A stretch of 10,601 nt of DNA from Candidatus Falkowiibacteriota bacterium (GTDB lineage: Bacteria; Patescibacteriota; Patescibacteriia; JACRDY01), in NCBI GenBank assembly GCA_016218485.1, contig JACRDY010000014.1, forward strand, positions 1-10,601, in the 5' to 3' direction. The notes under the pieces are model-generated. The model made no database searches. It worked only from the letters and a program-made list of their open reading frames with translations, and was not told the DNA's origin. Below are positions 1 to 6,464 of this stretch, piece after piece (the stretch's first letter is position 1; every line of letters starts with the position of its first letter). The translations under genes and the position numbers were made by a program.

Positions 1-422
1 GCAATACTGAGCTCGATGACAACGAAGAGTGCGATGACGGTAATACCATTGACGGCGATGGCTGTTCATCAAGCTGTCAGATTGAGTCAGTGTTGTTGCC
101 TGCCTGTTCTGACGGAATAGACAACGACGGCGACGGTTTGACTGACTATCCTGATGATCCCGGCTGCTTAAGCCCGAGCGATGATGATGAGTATAATACT
201 CCAGAGGAGATTATCTCTCTCTGTGGCAATAATGAGCTCGATGACAACGAAGAGTGCGATGACGGTAATACCATTGACGGCGATGGCTGTTCATCAAGCT
301 GTCAGATTGAGTCAGTGTTGTTGGCTGCCTGTTCTGACGGAATAGACAACGACGGCGACGGTTTGACTGACTATCCTGATGATCCCGGCTGCTTAAGCCC
401 GAGCGATGATGATGAGTACAAT
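1..422 (+). repeat. 225-bp in-frame tandem repeat
   Basis: Bases 1-197 recur at 226-422 with an exact 225-bp offset. I count three mismatches (positions 7, 99 and 194 against 232, 324 and 419). The period is 75 codons, so the repeat stays in frame. Each unit encodes a cysteine-rich DUF4215-type segment followed by a DGIDNDGDG segment. The linker at 198-225 appears only between the two copies. The left edge of the window lies inside a copy, so more copies may lie upstream. Confidence 0.95.
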
Positions 423-1529
423 TTTATCCAAATAATTCAGCTGACGGAGGAATTGGCCGTCGTGCATGAAGTGTCGCAATTTTTGGCTGAATTACCGGGG
501 GTCAGGCAGGTCGTAGCGTCAGCTCCGGTACAATTTTTAAATCAACTGGTTTTTTCCAATCCAAATGTAGAAGCAGTGAACCAAAAGATCGCCACCCCGA
601 CGGTGGTGCTGATCACTATTGTCAACACGGCGGCGGCCCTGCCCTCTATTACTTTCCTCCCCTATATTCGGTTTATCTTTACCGAACCGTGGCGATTCTT
701 CCTCTACCGGCGGCGTAAGTACGGCGTGGTCTACGATTCTCTGACCAAGCGTCCCGTGGATCTGATGATTGTTCGGCTCTATGACAACACCACTAATAAG
801 TTAGTCGCGACGCAGGTGACAGACAGCAAGGGACGATATTCCTTCGTGGCTAATCCCGGTCAGTACTACCTCAAGGCGCAGAAGCAGGACTATGTCTTCC
901 CCTCGTCAGTTTTGGGTCAGCAGATCCGTGATGGTAACTACGCTGACATTTACTACGGCGCGCCCGTTACCTTAACTGACAAGGATACCTTGGTCAGTTT
1001 GAATATCCCCGTGGATACCAATAAGCGGCAGCAGACAGATGCCGAGGTCTACTCCGACAAGAGCAGTGAGTACTTCAAGAAAGTGATTGCCTTTGTTGGT
1101 CCGACCCTGGCCGTCCTGGCCTGGCTGGTGTCCCCGACGCCGCTGGTTACCGGCATTCTGCTGGTTCATTTCATTCTTTTCTTTGTCTTCAAACGGTTGG
1201 CGCTGACCTACAAACCCAAAGCCTACGGTTCAATTTTTGACCTGGACACCAAGGAGGCGCTGGCCAAAGCGATTGTCCGTATCTTTGACACGAAGTACAA
1301 TAAACTCCTGGATACGCAGATCGCCAATAGCGCGGGTAAGTATAACTTTTTAGTCGGACCGAACGCTTACTATTTGACGGTGTCTAAAGAAACGTACCAA
1401 CCGTATAAGTCCGAGGTTTTGGATTACCATGATCAGGAGGAGGCGGTGGTAGACAAGGACATTGCTCTGAAAAAGAGCAGCGCGACCGTCTCGCCAGGCG
1501 TGATGCCCAACGTGATGCCCAGCGCTTGA
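1..1529 (+). CDS. Membrane-anchored repeat surface protein, 5' partial
   Basis: The reading frame is open from base 3 to the TGA at 1527-1529, giving 508 residues. The true start lies upstream; the GTG at 90 sits inside a repeat and is not a credible start. Residues 1-141 form two near-identical 75-residue units. Each has a cysteine-rich segment of the DUF4215 / Myxococcus-repeat type (EECDDGNTIDGDGCSSSC) and an acidic DGIDNDGDGLTDYPDDPGC segment, whose DxDxDG spacing suggests calcium binding. A hydrophobic stretch follows at about 200-227. Next come a carboxypeptidase-regulatory-like beta-sandwich domain from about 240 (YGVVYDSLTKRPV), two hydrophobic segments at about 361-398, and a second such domain from about 408 (YGSIFDLDTKEAL). 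The family is typical of surface proteins in candidate-phylum genomes; attachment or a cell-envelope role is inference. The substrate or partner is unknown. Confidence 0.85.
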   Translation, partial: NTELDDNEECDDGNTIDGDGCSSSCQIESVLLPACSDGIDNDGDGLTDYPDDPGCLSPSDDDEYNTPEEIISLCGNNELDDNEECDDGNTIDGDGCSSSCQIESVLLAACSDGIDNDGDGLTDYPDDPGCLSPSDDDEYNFIQIIQLTEELAVVHEVSQFLAELPGVRQVVASAPVQFLNQLVFSNPNVEAVNQKIATPTVVLITIVNTAAALPSITFLPYIRFIFTEPWRFFLYRRRKYGVVYDSLTKRPVDLMIVRLYDNTTNKLVATQVTDSKGRYSFVANPGQYYLKAQKQDYVFPSSVLGQQIRDGNYADIYYGAPVTLTDKDTLVSLNIPVDTNKRQQTDAEVYSDKSSEYFKKVIAFVGPTLAVLAWLVSPTPLVTGILLVHFILFFVFKRLALTYKPKAYGSIFDLDTKEALAKAIVRIFDTKYNKLLDTQIANSAGKYNFLVGPNAYYLTVSKETYQPYKSEVLDYHDQEEAVVDKDIALKKSSATVSPGVMPNVMPSA

Positions 1530-1554
1530 CGGGAATACGCTTTTGGAGTAGTAT
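1526..1554 (+). promoter_or_regulatory. Probable sigma70-type promoter of secG
   Basis: A TTGACG -35 box (1526-1531) and a TAGTAT -10 box (1549-1554) are separated by 17 bp. The -35 box overlaps the TGA stop of the preceding gene. The predicted start is near 1561, only about 15 nt before the secG ATG, and no Shine-Dalgarno sequence is visible in that leader. Confidence 0.5.
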
Positions 1555-1575
1555 AAGGGCTAGTTTTTAACTCCT

Positions 1576-1794
1576 ATGAATACTGCCATTATTTCGGCCA
1601 TTCAGATTGTGGTCGCCATACTTCTCATTGCCTGTGTTTTATTGCAAAATCGCGGCACCGGTATGGGAGCAGTTTTTGGCGGCGAAGGCAATGTCTACAA
1701 AACCAAGCGCGGCGCGGAGAAGGCGCTGTTCTGGGCTACTGTAGTATTGGCGGCGCTATTCCTCGGCCTGGCTCTCGTTGTCTTTATCATCTAG
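1576..1794 (+). CDS. secG: Preprotein translocase subunit SecG
   Basis: SecG is the small auxiliary subunit of the SecYEG channel in the inner membrane and assists SecA-driven protein export. The 72-residue product has the normal family architecture. A first membrane helix lies at about 6-25, followed by the conserved cytoplasmic loop with LLQNRGTGMGAVFGGEG (about 22-38), and a second helix lies at about 52-72. The ATG at 1576 places the first helix correctly. It is preceded by a promoter that overlaps the end of the upstream surface-protein gene, so it is probably transcribed separately. No terminator is visible before the palindromic element that starts 8 bp after the stop codon. Confidence 0.93.
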   Translation: MNTAIISAIQIVVAILLIACVLLQNRGTGMGAVFGGEGNVYKTKRGAEKALFWATVVLAALFLGLALVVFII

Positions 1795-1802
1795 ACCGTT
1801 AT

Positions 1803-2023
1803 GAGATGGTTGCAAAACTCCTTTAGTTGCAATGTGTCCTTTTTCGTCCGAGACTCCCACCGTCGCTAAAGCTTTGGCGGACAAGTCGTCAAGGAGTCGG
1901 CATAATGATTGTTACCCCTCACCCCGCATTGTGCGGGGCGCCAATCATTGCCCTTTCCTCGTCTCGAACGATCCCCCGCATTGTGCGGGGCGGGACGCTT
2001 AAAAGTAGTTTTGCAACCATCTC
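1803..2023. mobile_element. MITE-like palindromic element, 221 bp
   Basis: The ends form a perfect 17-bp inverted repeat: GAGATGGTTGCAAAACT at 1803-1819 and its reverse complement at 2007-2023. TAT occurs directly outside both ends (1800-1802 and 2024-2026), as a 3-bp target duplication would. The inside is full of nested complementarity: 1844-1854 with 1961-1971 (one mismatch), 1852-1857 with 1893-1898, 1904-1911 with 1942-1949, and two GC-rich hairpins. No plausible protein is encoded. It lies between secG and the solute-binding protein and happens to be open in the frame of the latter. A non-autonomous transposable element is the best explanation; a structured RNA or large regulatory leader is the alternative. 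The parent element is not identified. Confidence 0.6.
1922..1990. repeat. Two identical GC-rich hairpins
   Basis: The 17-bp palindrome CCCCGCATTGTGCGGGG occurs at 1922-1938 and again at 1974-1990, inside the MITE-like element. Each copy has a 6-bp perfect GC stem (CCCCGC/GCGGGG) and an ATTGT loop. Neither is followed by a T-run, so they are not intrinsic terminators. They resemble the short extragenic palindromes that are dispersed in many bacterial genomes. Confidence 0.8.
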
Positions 2024-2078
2024 TATCTCAAAAATAGTTTTCTCCTCGCATTGTTTGTGTTCGTTAATCTATTGTTTT

Positions 2079-4079
2079 GTGTCTGAAAAAAAATTGACCG
2101 ATAGTGAGAGTTCTGCTGATGGGGAACGGTCTCATTCGTCAGCCGCCAAAAAACGTTCCAGTCAGCGCAGAGTTATCGCTGATAATACTCCCGGTGATCT
2201 CTTGGCGCAGCATCAGGCGAAAGGAGAGCTGGACAGGCAGTTGGTGCAGTCACTCTCTGTTCATACGCGCCGCTGGCCCAGCTGGCGACAGCTGCGGAAA
2301 CTCGGGCATTTTCTGTCACCCAAAGAATACTACCTGTTGCGGCTCGCGCTCGGCTCGCTCTTGATTGCCGTCGTGGTTTTGGTGGCTAACGTCTGGTTTT
2401 TTACCTTGCAGCTTGAGCCGGCTTTTGGCGGTGAATATTCCGAAGGGTTGATCGGCAGCCCTCGGTATATCAATCCGATTTTGGCCGCAGCCAATGATGT
2501 TGATCGTGATATCAGCTCGCTCGTCTTCTGTGGACTGATGAAGGCGGCCAATGGTTCTCTTGAGCCTGATCTGGCCGAGTCCTATACGATTTCAGATGAT
2601 CAGCAGGAGTATACGGTAGTACTGCGCCGGGGGGTGACCTGGCAGGGGAGTGACCGCGAGGTGACCGCTAACGATGTGCTCCTGACTTTTGATCTGATCA
2701 AAGATCCCGAGGTCGGTTCACCACTGGCAGTCAGTTTCCGCGGTATTACCGCCGAGCCAGTGGATGACTATACTATTAAGTTTGTTTTGAAAGAACCCTT
2801 CGCGCCATTTTTAAGCACGTTAACATTTGGTGTGTTGCCGGAGTACCTCTGGAGCACGTTGGACTCCACCAGTATTCGTTTGAGTGAACTGAACCTCAAG
2901 CCGGTGGGTTGCGGACCGTTCAAGTTTGACTCACTCAAGAAAGACAGCCAGGGTACGATTCGTTCATTTACCTTGGCCGCCAATACCGGGTATTCGCTCG
3001 GCAGTCCGTACCTGGCCAAAGTAACATTTAAATTCTATCCTGATTTTACCGCGCTGGAGCAGGCGCTCTTGAACAAGAATATTTCCGCCGCCAGCTTTCT
3101 GCCCCGTGAGTCACGGGACAAGATTTTTGGCAATCAGGACAAAGCCAAAGGATTCACTGCGTACGAGTTGAACCTCCCGCAGTATTCCGCGGTGTTTTTT
3201 AACCAGAATAACAATCCGGCAGTGAAAGAAAAGGCGGTTCGTCAGGCGCTGGCGCAGGCGATTGATCGGCAACGTATCGTGCAGCAGGTGCTGGGGGATC
3301 AAGCGGTGGTAGTCAATAGTCCAATTCTCCCCGGCGCTATCGGTTACACTGCTGACACACCGAGTGTGAACTTCGCGCCAGCAGAGGCCACCGCGCTTTT
3401 GGACAACGCCAAGTGGCAGGGCATTACGCCCAATAACTACCTTGAGGCGGTACGGGTCAAAGAGCGAGCGGCCACGCCGGCAGGGCAAGAGTTTGTTGAT
3501 CGATCGGACGAGGAACGTCTGGCGGAGATTACTGATCAGGAGTATTTTCGCAAGAAAGGCGATCAGCTGTTGACGGTGAATTTGACGGTCGTCAATCAGC
3601 CAGAGTCGCTGGCTGTCGCTAAGATCATTCAAGAGAACTGGCAGGCGATTGGTGTTCGCACGGTGCTCAATATGGTGTCTCCGGAGAGTGTGCTGCGTCA
3701 GGTGATCCGTACTCACAGCTATGAGGCTTTTCTCTACAGTGAGATCGTGGGCTATGATCCTGATCCATATCCCTTCTGGCACTCTTCGCAGGCTGGAGAG
3801 AATGGGTTGAATCTGTCGCTCTTGAATGATAAGCGAGTAGATAAAGTGATTATCGCGGGTCGTCAGACGACGGATGTGGCAGCGCGCGCGGCGAGCTACC
3901 AGACGTTTCAGGATATACTCGCTCAAGAAATTCCGGCGATTTTTCTCTACAGCCCGACCTACACCTATGTGGTGGATAGTGACGTGCGGGGATTGCAAGT
4001 GCAGCGGATTTTTGTACCCGCGGACCGTCTGTCTGATCTGTGGCGCCGGTATATTGAGGTGAAACGGGCGCTGCCGTAA
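2079..4079 (+). CDS. Membrane-anchored family 5 solute-binding protein
   Basis: This is a periplasmic-binding-type protein of the SBP_bac_5 (peptide/nickel/oligopeptide) family, the extracytoplasmic ligand-capturing part of an ABC importer. The frame is open from further upstream, but that part runs through the palindromic element. I therefore choose the GTG at 2079, which starts V-SEKKLTDSES and gives 666 residues. Residues 1-85 are hydrophilic and presumably cytoplasmic. One membrane helix follows at about 86-112. The binding domain runs from about 118 to the end and begins with the family's GSPRYINPI and DRDISSLVFCGLM segments, then DLAESYTISDDQQEYT and a 'VTANDVLLTFDLIKD' motif. There is no lipobox, so anchoring is by the helix rather than by lipid. 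No permease or ATPase gene is present nearby, so the ligand and transport partner cannot be deduced. No Shine-Dalgarno sequence precedes the GTG. Confidence 0.85.
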   Translation: MSEKKLTDSESSADGERSHSSAAKKRSSQRRVIADNTPGDLLAQHQAKGELDRQLVQSLSVHTRRWPSWRQLRKLGHFLSPKEYYLLRLALGSLLIAVVVLVANVWFFTLQLEPAFGGEYSEGLIGSPRYINPILAAANDVDRDISSLVFCGLMKAANGSLEPDLAESYTISDDQQEYTVVLRRGVTWQGSDREVTANDVLLTFDLIKDPEVGSPLAVSFRGITAEPVDDYTIKFVLKEPFAPFLSTLTFGVLPEYLWSTLDSTSIRLSELNLKPVGCGPFKFDSLKKDSQGTIRSFTLAANTGYSLGSPYLAKVTFKFYPDFTALEQALLNKNISAASFLPRESRDKIFGNQDKAKGFTAYELNLPQYSAVFFNQNNNPAVKEKAVRQALAQAIDRQRIVQQVLGDQAVVVNSPILPGAIGYTADTPSVNFAPAEATALLDNAKWQGITPNNYLEAVRVKERAATPAGQEFVDRSDEERLAEITDQEYFRKKGDQLLTVNLTVVNQPESLAVAKIIQENWQAIGVRTVLNMVSPESVLRQVIRTHSYEAFLYSEIVGYDPDPYPFWHSSQAGENGLNLSLLNDKRVDKVIIAGRQTTDVAARAASYQTFQDILAQEIPAIFLYSPTYTYVVDSDVRGLQVQRIFVPADRLSDLWRRYIEVKRALP

Positions 4080-4092
4080 TATGCTCTCCGCC

Positions 4093-4179
4093 AATAATTA
4101 CTAATTACGAATTAAGAATTACGAATGCAAAAACATTAAAAATAAGAACCCTATTCGTAATTCGTAATTTGTAATTATT
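4093..4179. repeat. AT-rich inverted repeat downstream of the binding-protein gene
   Basis: The arm at 4093-4126 is largely the reverse complement of 4153-4179, with one 7-nt insertion (AGAATTA-like) in the left arm. Both arms are built from AATTACGAA-type units. The structure starts 13 bp after the stop codon at 4079 and could act as a weak terminator or RNA-stabilising hairpin, but it has no clean T-run. The 10-mer GAATTACGAA at 4116-4125, and its complement at 4154-4163, also occur in the inverted repeats of the insertion sequence at the right end of the window. Confidence 0.75.
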
Positions 4180-4219
4180 CAATCTTGGAGGGTGCTAACA
4201 CCCACCTGTTCAGACCCCT

Positions 4220-4301
4220 GCCGGGATGGTGAAATTGGTAGACACGCACGGTTCAGAGCCGTGTGGGGCAACCCATGGAGGTTCGAGTCCTCTTCCCGGC
4301 A
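4220..4301 (+). tRNA. tRNA-Leu (anticodon CAG)
   Basis: A class II tRNA can be folded by hand. The acceptor stem is GCCGGGA (4220-4226) with TCCCGGC (4294-4300) and discriminator A at 4301. The anticodon stem is CACGG/CCGTG (4247-4251, 4259-4263) with loop TTCAGAG and anticodon CAG at 4254-4256. A long variable arm lies around GGGGCAACCCA. The T stem is 4277-4281 with 4289-4293 (one G-T pair) around loop TTCGAGT. The long variable arm and the anticodon agree on leucine (CUG codon). CCA is not encoded (TAG follows), so it must be added by a nucleotidyltransferase after 3' trimming. The 3' end is duplicated 126 bp downstream. Confidence 0.95.
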
Positions 4302-4443
4302 TAGGTTTTATCAGGTGTAGTGTATGGGTGAAGTATTGTTAGGGGAAGGTTTCCGCTCATAGCCCTTTGGGCTTGAGCGGATCAGCTCACGGCTTTGCCG
4401 ATGAGCTGACGAGTCCTCTTCCCGGCATAGGTCTTATCAGGTG
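4284..4443. repeat. Direct repeat of the tRNA-Leu 3' end (attachment-site-like)
   Basis: The 34 bp at 4284-4317 (from the T loop through the 3' end of tRNA-Leu and 16 bp beyond) recur at 4410-4443 with one mismatch (4307 against 4433). The offset is 126 bp. The 92 bp between the copies hold two hairpins and no gene. Duplication of a tRNA 3' end is the standard footprint of a tyrosine-recombinase-type integration, but no integrase is nearby. A local tandem duplication followed by hairpin insertion is the alternative. Confidence 0.8.
4352..4408. repeat. Pair of hairpins with CTTTG apex
   Basis: Hairpin 1 (4352-4379) pairs CCGCTCA with TGAGCGG, then AGCCC with GGGCT, around a TTT loop, with one bulged T. 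Hairpin 2 (about 4384-4408) pairs CAGCTCA with TGAGCTG, then CGGC with GCCG, around a TTT loop, with one bulged A. The two differ in sequence but share one design: a 7-bp outer stem, a single bulge, a short GC stem and a TTT loop. Neither has a following T-run. Confidence 0.8.
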
Positions 4444-4500
4444 GCAGGGTAATCCACCGTGGTATTTTTTGAGGAATCTCAACATCTCTCTTTACATTTT

Positions 4501-4530
4501 TTGGCGCAGCAGCGTCAATCTCTCTTTAAT
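4501..4530 (+). promoter_or_regulatory. Possible promoter of the RNase J gene
   Basis: TTGGCG (4501-4506) and TTTAAT (4525-4530) are separated by 18 bp. The predicted start near 4537 would leave a leader of about 13 nt before the ATG at 4550, with no Shine-Dalgarno sequence. The match is only moderate. The rest of 4444-4549 shows no gene; ATCTCTCTTTA occurs twice within it. Confidence 0.3.
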
Positions 4531-4549
4531 TTATTAATCAGTTATTGCT

Positions 4550-6400
4550 ATGAATCCAAAAACTAAATCATCCCACGGACGATCCGGTGGCGCTAAACGG
4601 TCAGGCCGGCCGCAGTCTGGTAGCCGTCGCTTTGGCCGTCCTCACCAGGGTCATCATCACGCTACGGGTGCGCCCGCTAAGCACAAGTTCGGTTTGGCCA
4701 GCCGCGCGCTCGTCAGCGCTCACAAAAATTCCATGGACAAGCTGCGCATCATCGTGCTCGGCGGTATGGAAGAGGTGGGTCGCAACTGCACCGTCTTTGA
4801 GTATGGCAATGATATTTTTATCGTTGACATGGGTCTGCAGTTTCCGGAAGAAGATATGCCGGGTATTGACTACATCGTCAATGATTTTACCTACCTCCAA
4901 GACAAGGTGAACAAGGTTCGCGGTGTGGTCATTACCCACGGACACTATGACCACATCGGCGGCATTCCACACCTGATGGCCAAAGTCGGTAACCCGGCAT
5001 TGTATACCGGGGTGCTGACCGCCGGTATTATCAAGAAGCGTCAAGAGGAATACCGCAGCGCGCCGCCACTCAATATCCAGACGATTAATGCGAGCAGTGT
5101 GCTCAAGTTCGGTTCAGCTTTCACCGTGGAATTTTTCCGGGTCAACCACAATATTCCCGATTGTTACGGTCTGGTCGTCAAAACGCCGGTGGGCACTATT
5201 GTCCACACCGGGGACTTTAAGTTTGACAAACAGCCGGTCAATGAAGAGCCGATGGATATCAACCGGCTGCGCCAGATCGCCAAAGACGGCGTGCTGGTGC
5301 TGATGGCTGACAGTACGAACGCGGAAAAACCGGGTCACCAGTTGTCCGAGACGCAGGTCGGTATGGAACTGGAAGAAATTTTTCGTCAGGTCAAGGGCCG
5401 GATGATCGTCGGCACCTTTGCCTCCAACCTGTCGCGCGTGCAGCTCCTCATTTCACTCGCCGAACAGTATGGCCGCAAGGTGATGGTAAAAGGTCGTAGT
5501 ATGGTTACTAATATGGAAGTAGCCAGTAACCTTGGCTTCATGAAATTCAAAAAAAACACTATGGTAGACTGGCAGGAAGCTAAAAGTCTGCCGGATGACA
5601 AGCTGATAATCATCTGTACCGGCGCGCAGGGCGAGCGTAATGCCGTACTGATGCGCATGGCTAACAACGATCATCGCTATTTGGAACTCAAAAAGAATGA
5701 TACGGTTATCTTTTCCTCCTCGGTCATTCCGGGTAATGAGCGGACGGTGCAGAGTCTGATGGACGGGATCTACCGCCATGACGCGCAGGTTATTCACTAC
5801 CACATGATGGACATCCACGCCGGCGGACACGCCAAGCAGGGCGATCTGATTGAATTTTGTCAGATCATGAAGCCGAAGTACTATATGCCGATTGAGGGCA
5901 ATCACTTCATGCTGCGCATTAACGGCCGATCAGTAGGGGAGGCCTGCGGTTTCGCGCCCGACCACGTTTTGATCGCCGATAATGGCCAGATCATTGAGGT
6001 GGGTAAAGACAAAGCGCGAGTGACTGAAGATCGCGTGCCGGCCGAGTATATCTTTGTGGACGGTCTTGGCGTCGGTGATATTTCAGAGGTTGTATTGCGC
6101 GACCGGCGCATGATGGCCGAAGACGGCATGCTGGTGGTCATCGTCACCATCCGCAAGAAAACCGGTGAACTGGTTCAGAATCCCGATTTGATTTCCCGTG
6201 GCTTTATCTATATGAAAGAGAGTAAGACCCTGGTGGAAGACACCCGCCGCAAGGTCAAACTGATGCTCAAAGACAAGGATCCGGCTTCGCCTGCTTTTGA
6301 GAATTATCTCAAGAATAAAATCCGCAATGAACTCGGCGAGTTCCTCTGGAAACAGACTAAGCGCCGGCCGATGATCTTGCCGGTGTTGATTGAAGTCTAA
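4550..6400 (+). CDS. rnj: Ribonuclease J
   Basis: RNase J is a zinc-dependent metallo-beta-lactamase/beta-CASP ribonuclease with 5'-to-3' exonuclease and endonuclease activity, central to mRNA turnover and rRNA maturation in bacteria without RNase E. The 616-residue product has the whole family signature. The core begins at about 62 (MDKLRIIVLGGMEEVGRNC). The catalytic HGHYDH motif is at 130-135, the HTGDFKFD segment at about 221-228, the beta-CASP part follows, and the conserved HAGGHA segment has histidines at 423 and 427. A C-terminal domain ends the protein. Residues 1-61 form a Gly/Arg/His/Lys-rich extension that is probably disordered. The ATG at 4550 includes this extension. The ATG at 4733 (residue 62) would give the bare core and cannot be excluded, since neither start has a strong Shine-Dalgarno sequence. 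The gene lies 64 bp upstream of a second metallo-beta-lactamase gene, so the two may be co-transcribed. Confidence 0.95.
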   Translation: MNPKTKSSHGRSGGAKRSGRPQSGSRRFGRPHQGHHHATGAPAKHKFGLASRALVSAHKNSMDKLRIIVLGGMEEVGRNCTVFEYGNDIFIVDMGLQFPEEDMPGIDYIVNDFTYLQDKVNKVRGVVITHGHYDHIGGIPHLMAKVGNPALYTGVLTAGIIKKRQEEYRSAPPLNIQTINASSVLKFGSAFTVEFFRVNHNIPDCYGLVVKTPVGTIVHTGDFKFDKQPVNEEPMDINRLRQIAKDGVLVLMADSTNAEKPGHQLSETQVGMELEEIFRQVKGRMIVGTFASNLSRVQLLISLAEQYGRKVMVKGRSMVTNMEVASNLGFMKFKKNTMVDWQEAKSLPDDKLIIICTGAQGERNAVLMRMANNDHRYLELKKNDTVIFSSSVIPGNERTVQSLMDGIYRHDAQVIHYHMMDIHAGGHAKQGDLIEFCQIMKPKYYMPIEGNHFMLRINGRSVGEACGFAPDHVLIADNGQIIEVGKDKARVTEDRVPAEYIFVDGLGVGDISEVVLRDRRMMAEDGMLVVIVTIRKKTGELVQNPDLISRGFIYMKESKTLVEDTRRKVKLMLKDKDPASPAFENYLKNKIRNELGEFLWKQTKRRPMILPVLIEV

Positions 6401-6464
6401 AGAGCGCAGATTACACGGATGGGCACGGATGATACCGATAGGGCGTTGGTCATAACGTGAATAT

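Noticed and set aside
90..92. GTG at 90 as the start of the first gene
   Set aside because: The frame is open to the window edge and the repeat unit continues upstream in the same frame, so the gene is simply truncated.
1..422. CRISPR array
   Set aside because: Only two 225-bp coding units exist, without short repeats and unique spacers. No cas gene is present.
1922..1990. GC-rich hairpins as secG terminators
   Set aside because: No T-run follows either hairpin, and they belong to the larger palindromic element.
3111..4094. 327-codon open frame on the minus strand
   Set aside because: It lies wholly opposite the solute-binding protein gene. Its product is rich in Arg, His and Leu with no recognisable domain, as expected from reading a real gene backwards.
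4410..4426. Second tRNA gene at the duplicated 3' end
   Set aside because: Only the T loop onward is present; the acceptor 5' strand, D arm and anticodon arm are missing.
4444..4549. Riboswitch or leader RNA before RNase J
   Set aside because: Only a duplicated ATCTCTCTTTA and weak pairings are visible; no known riboswitch core was recognised.
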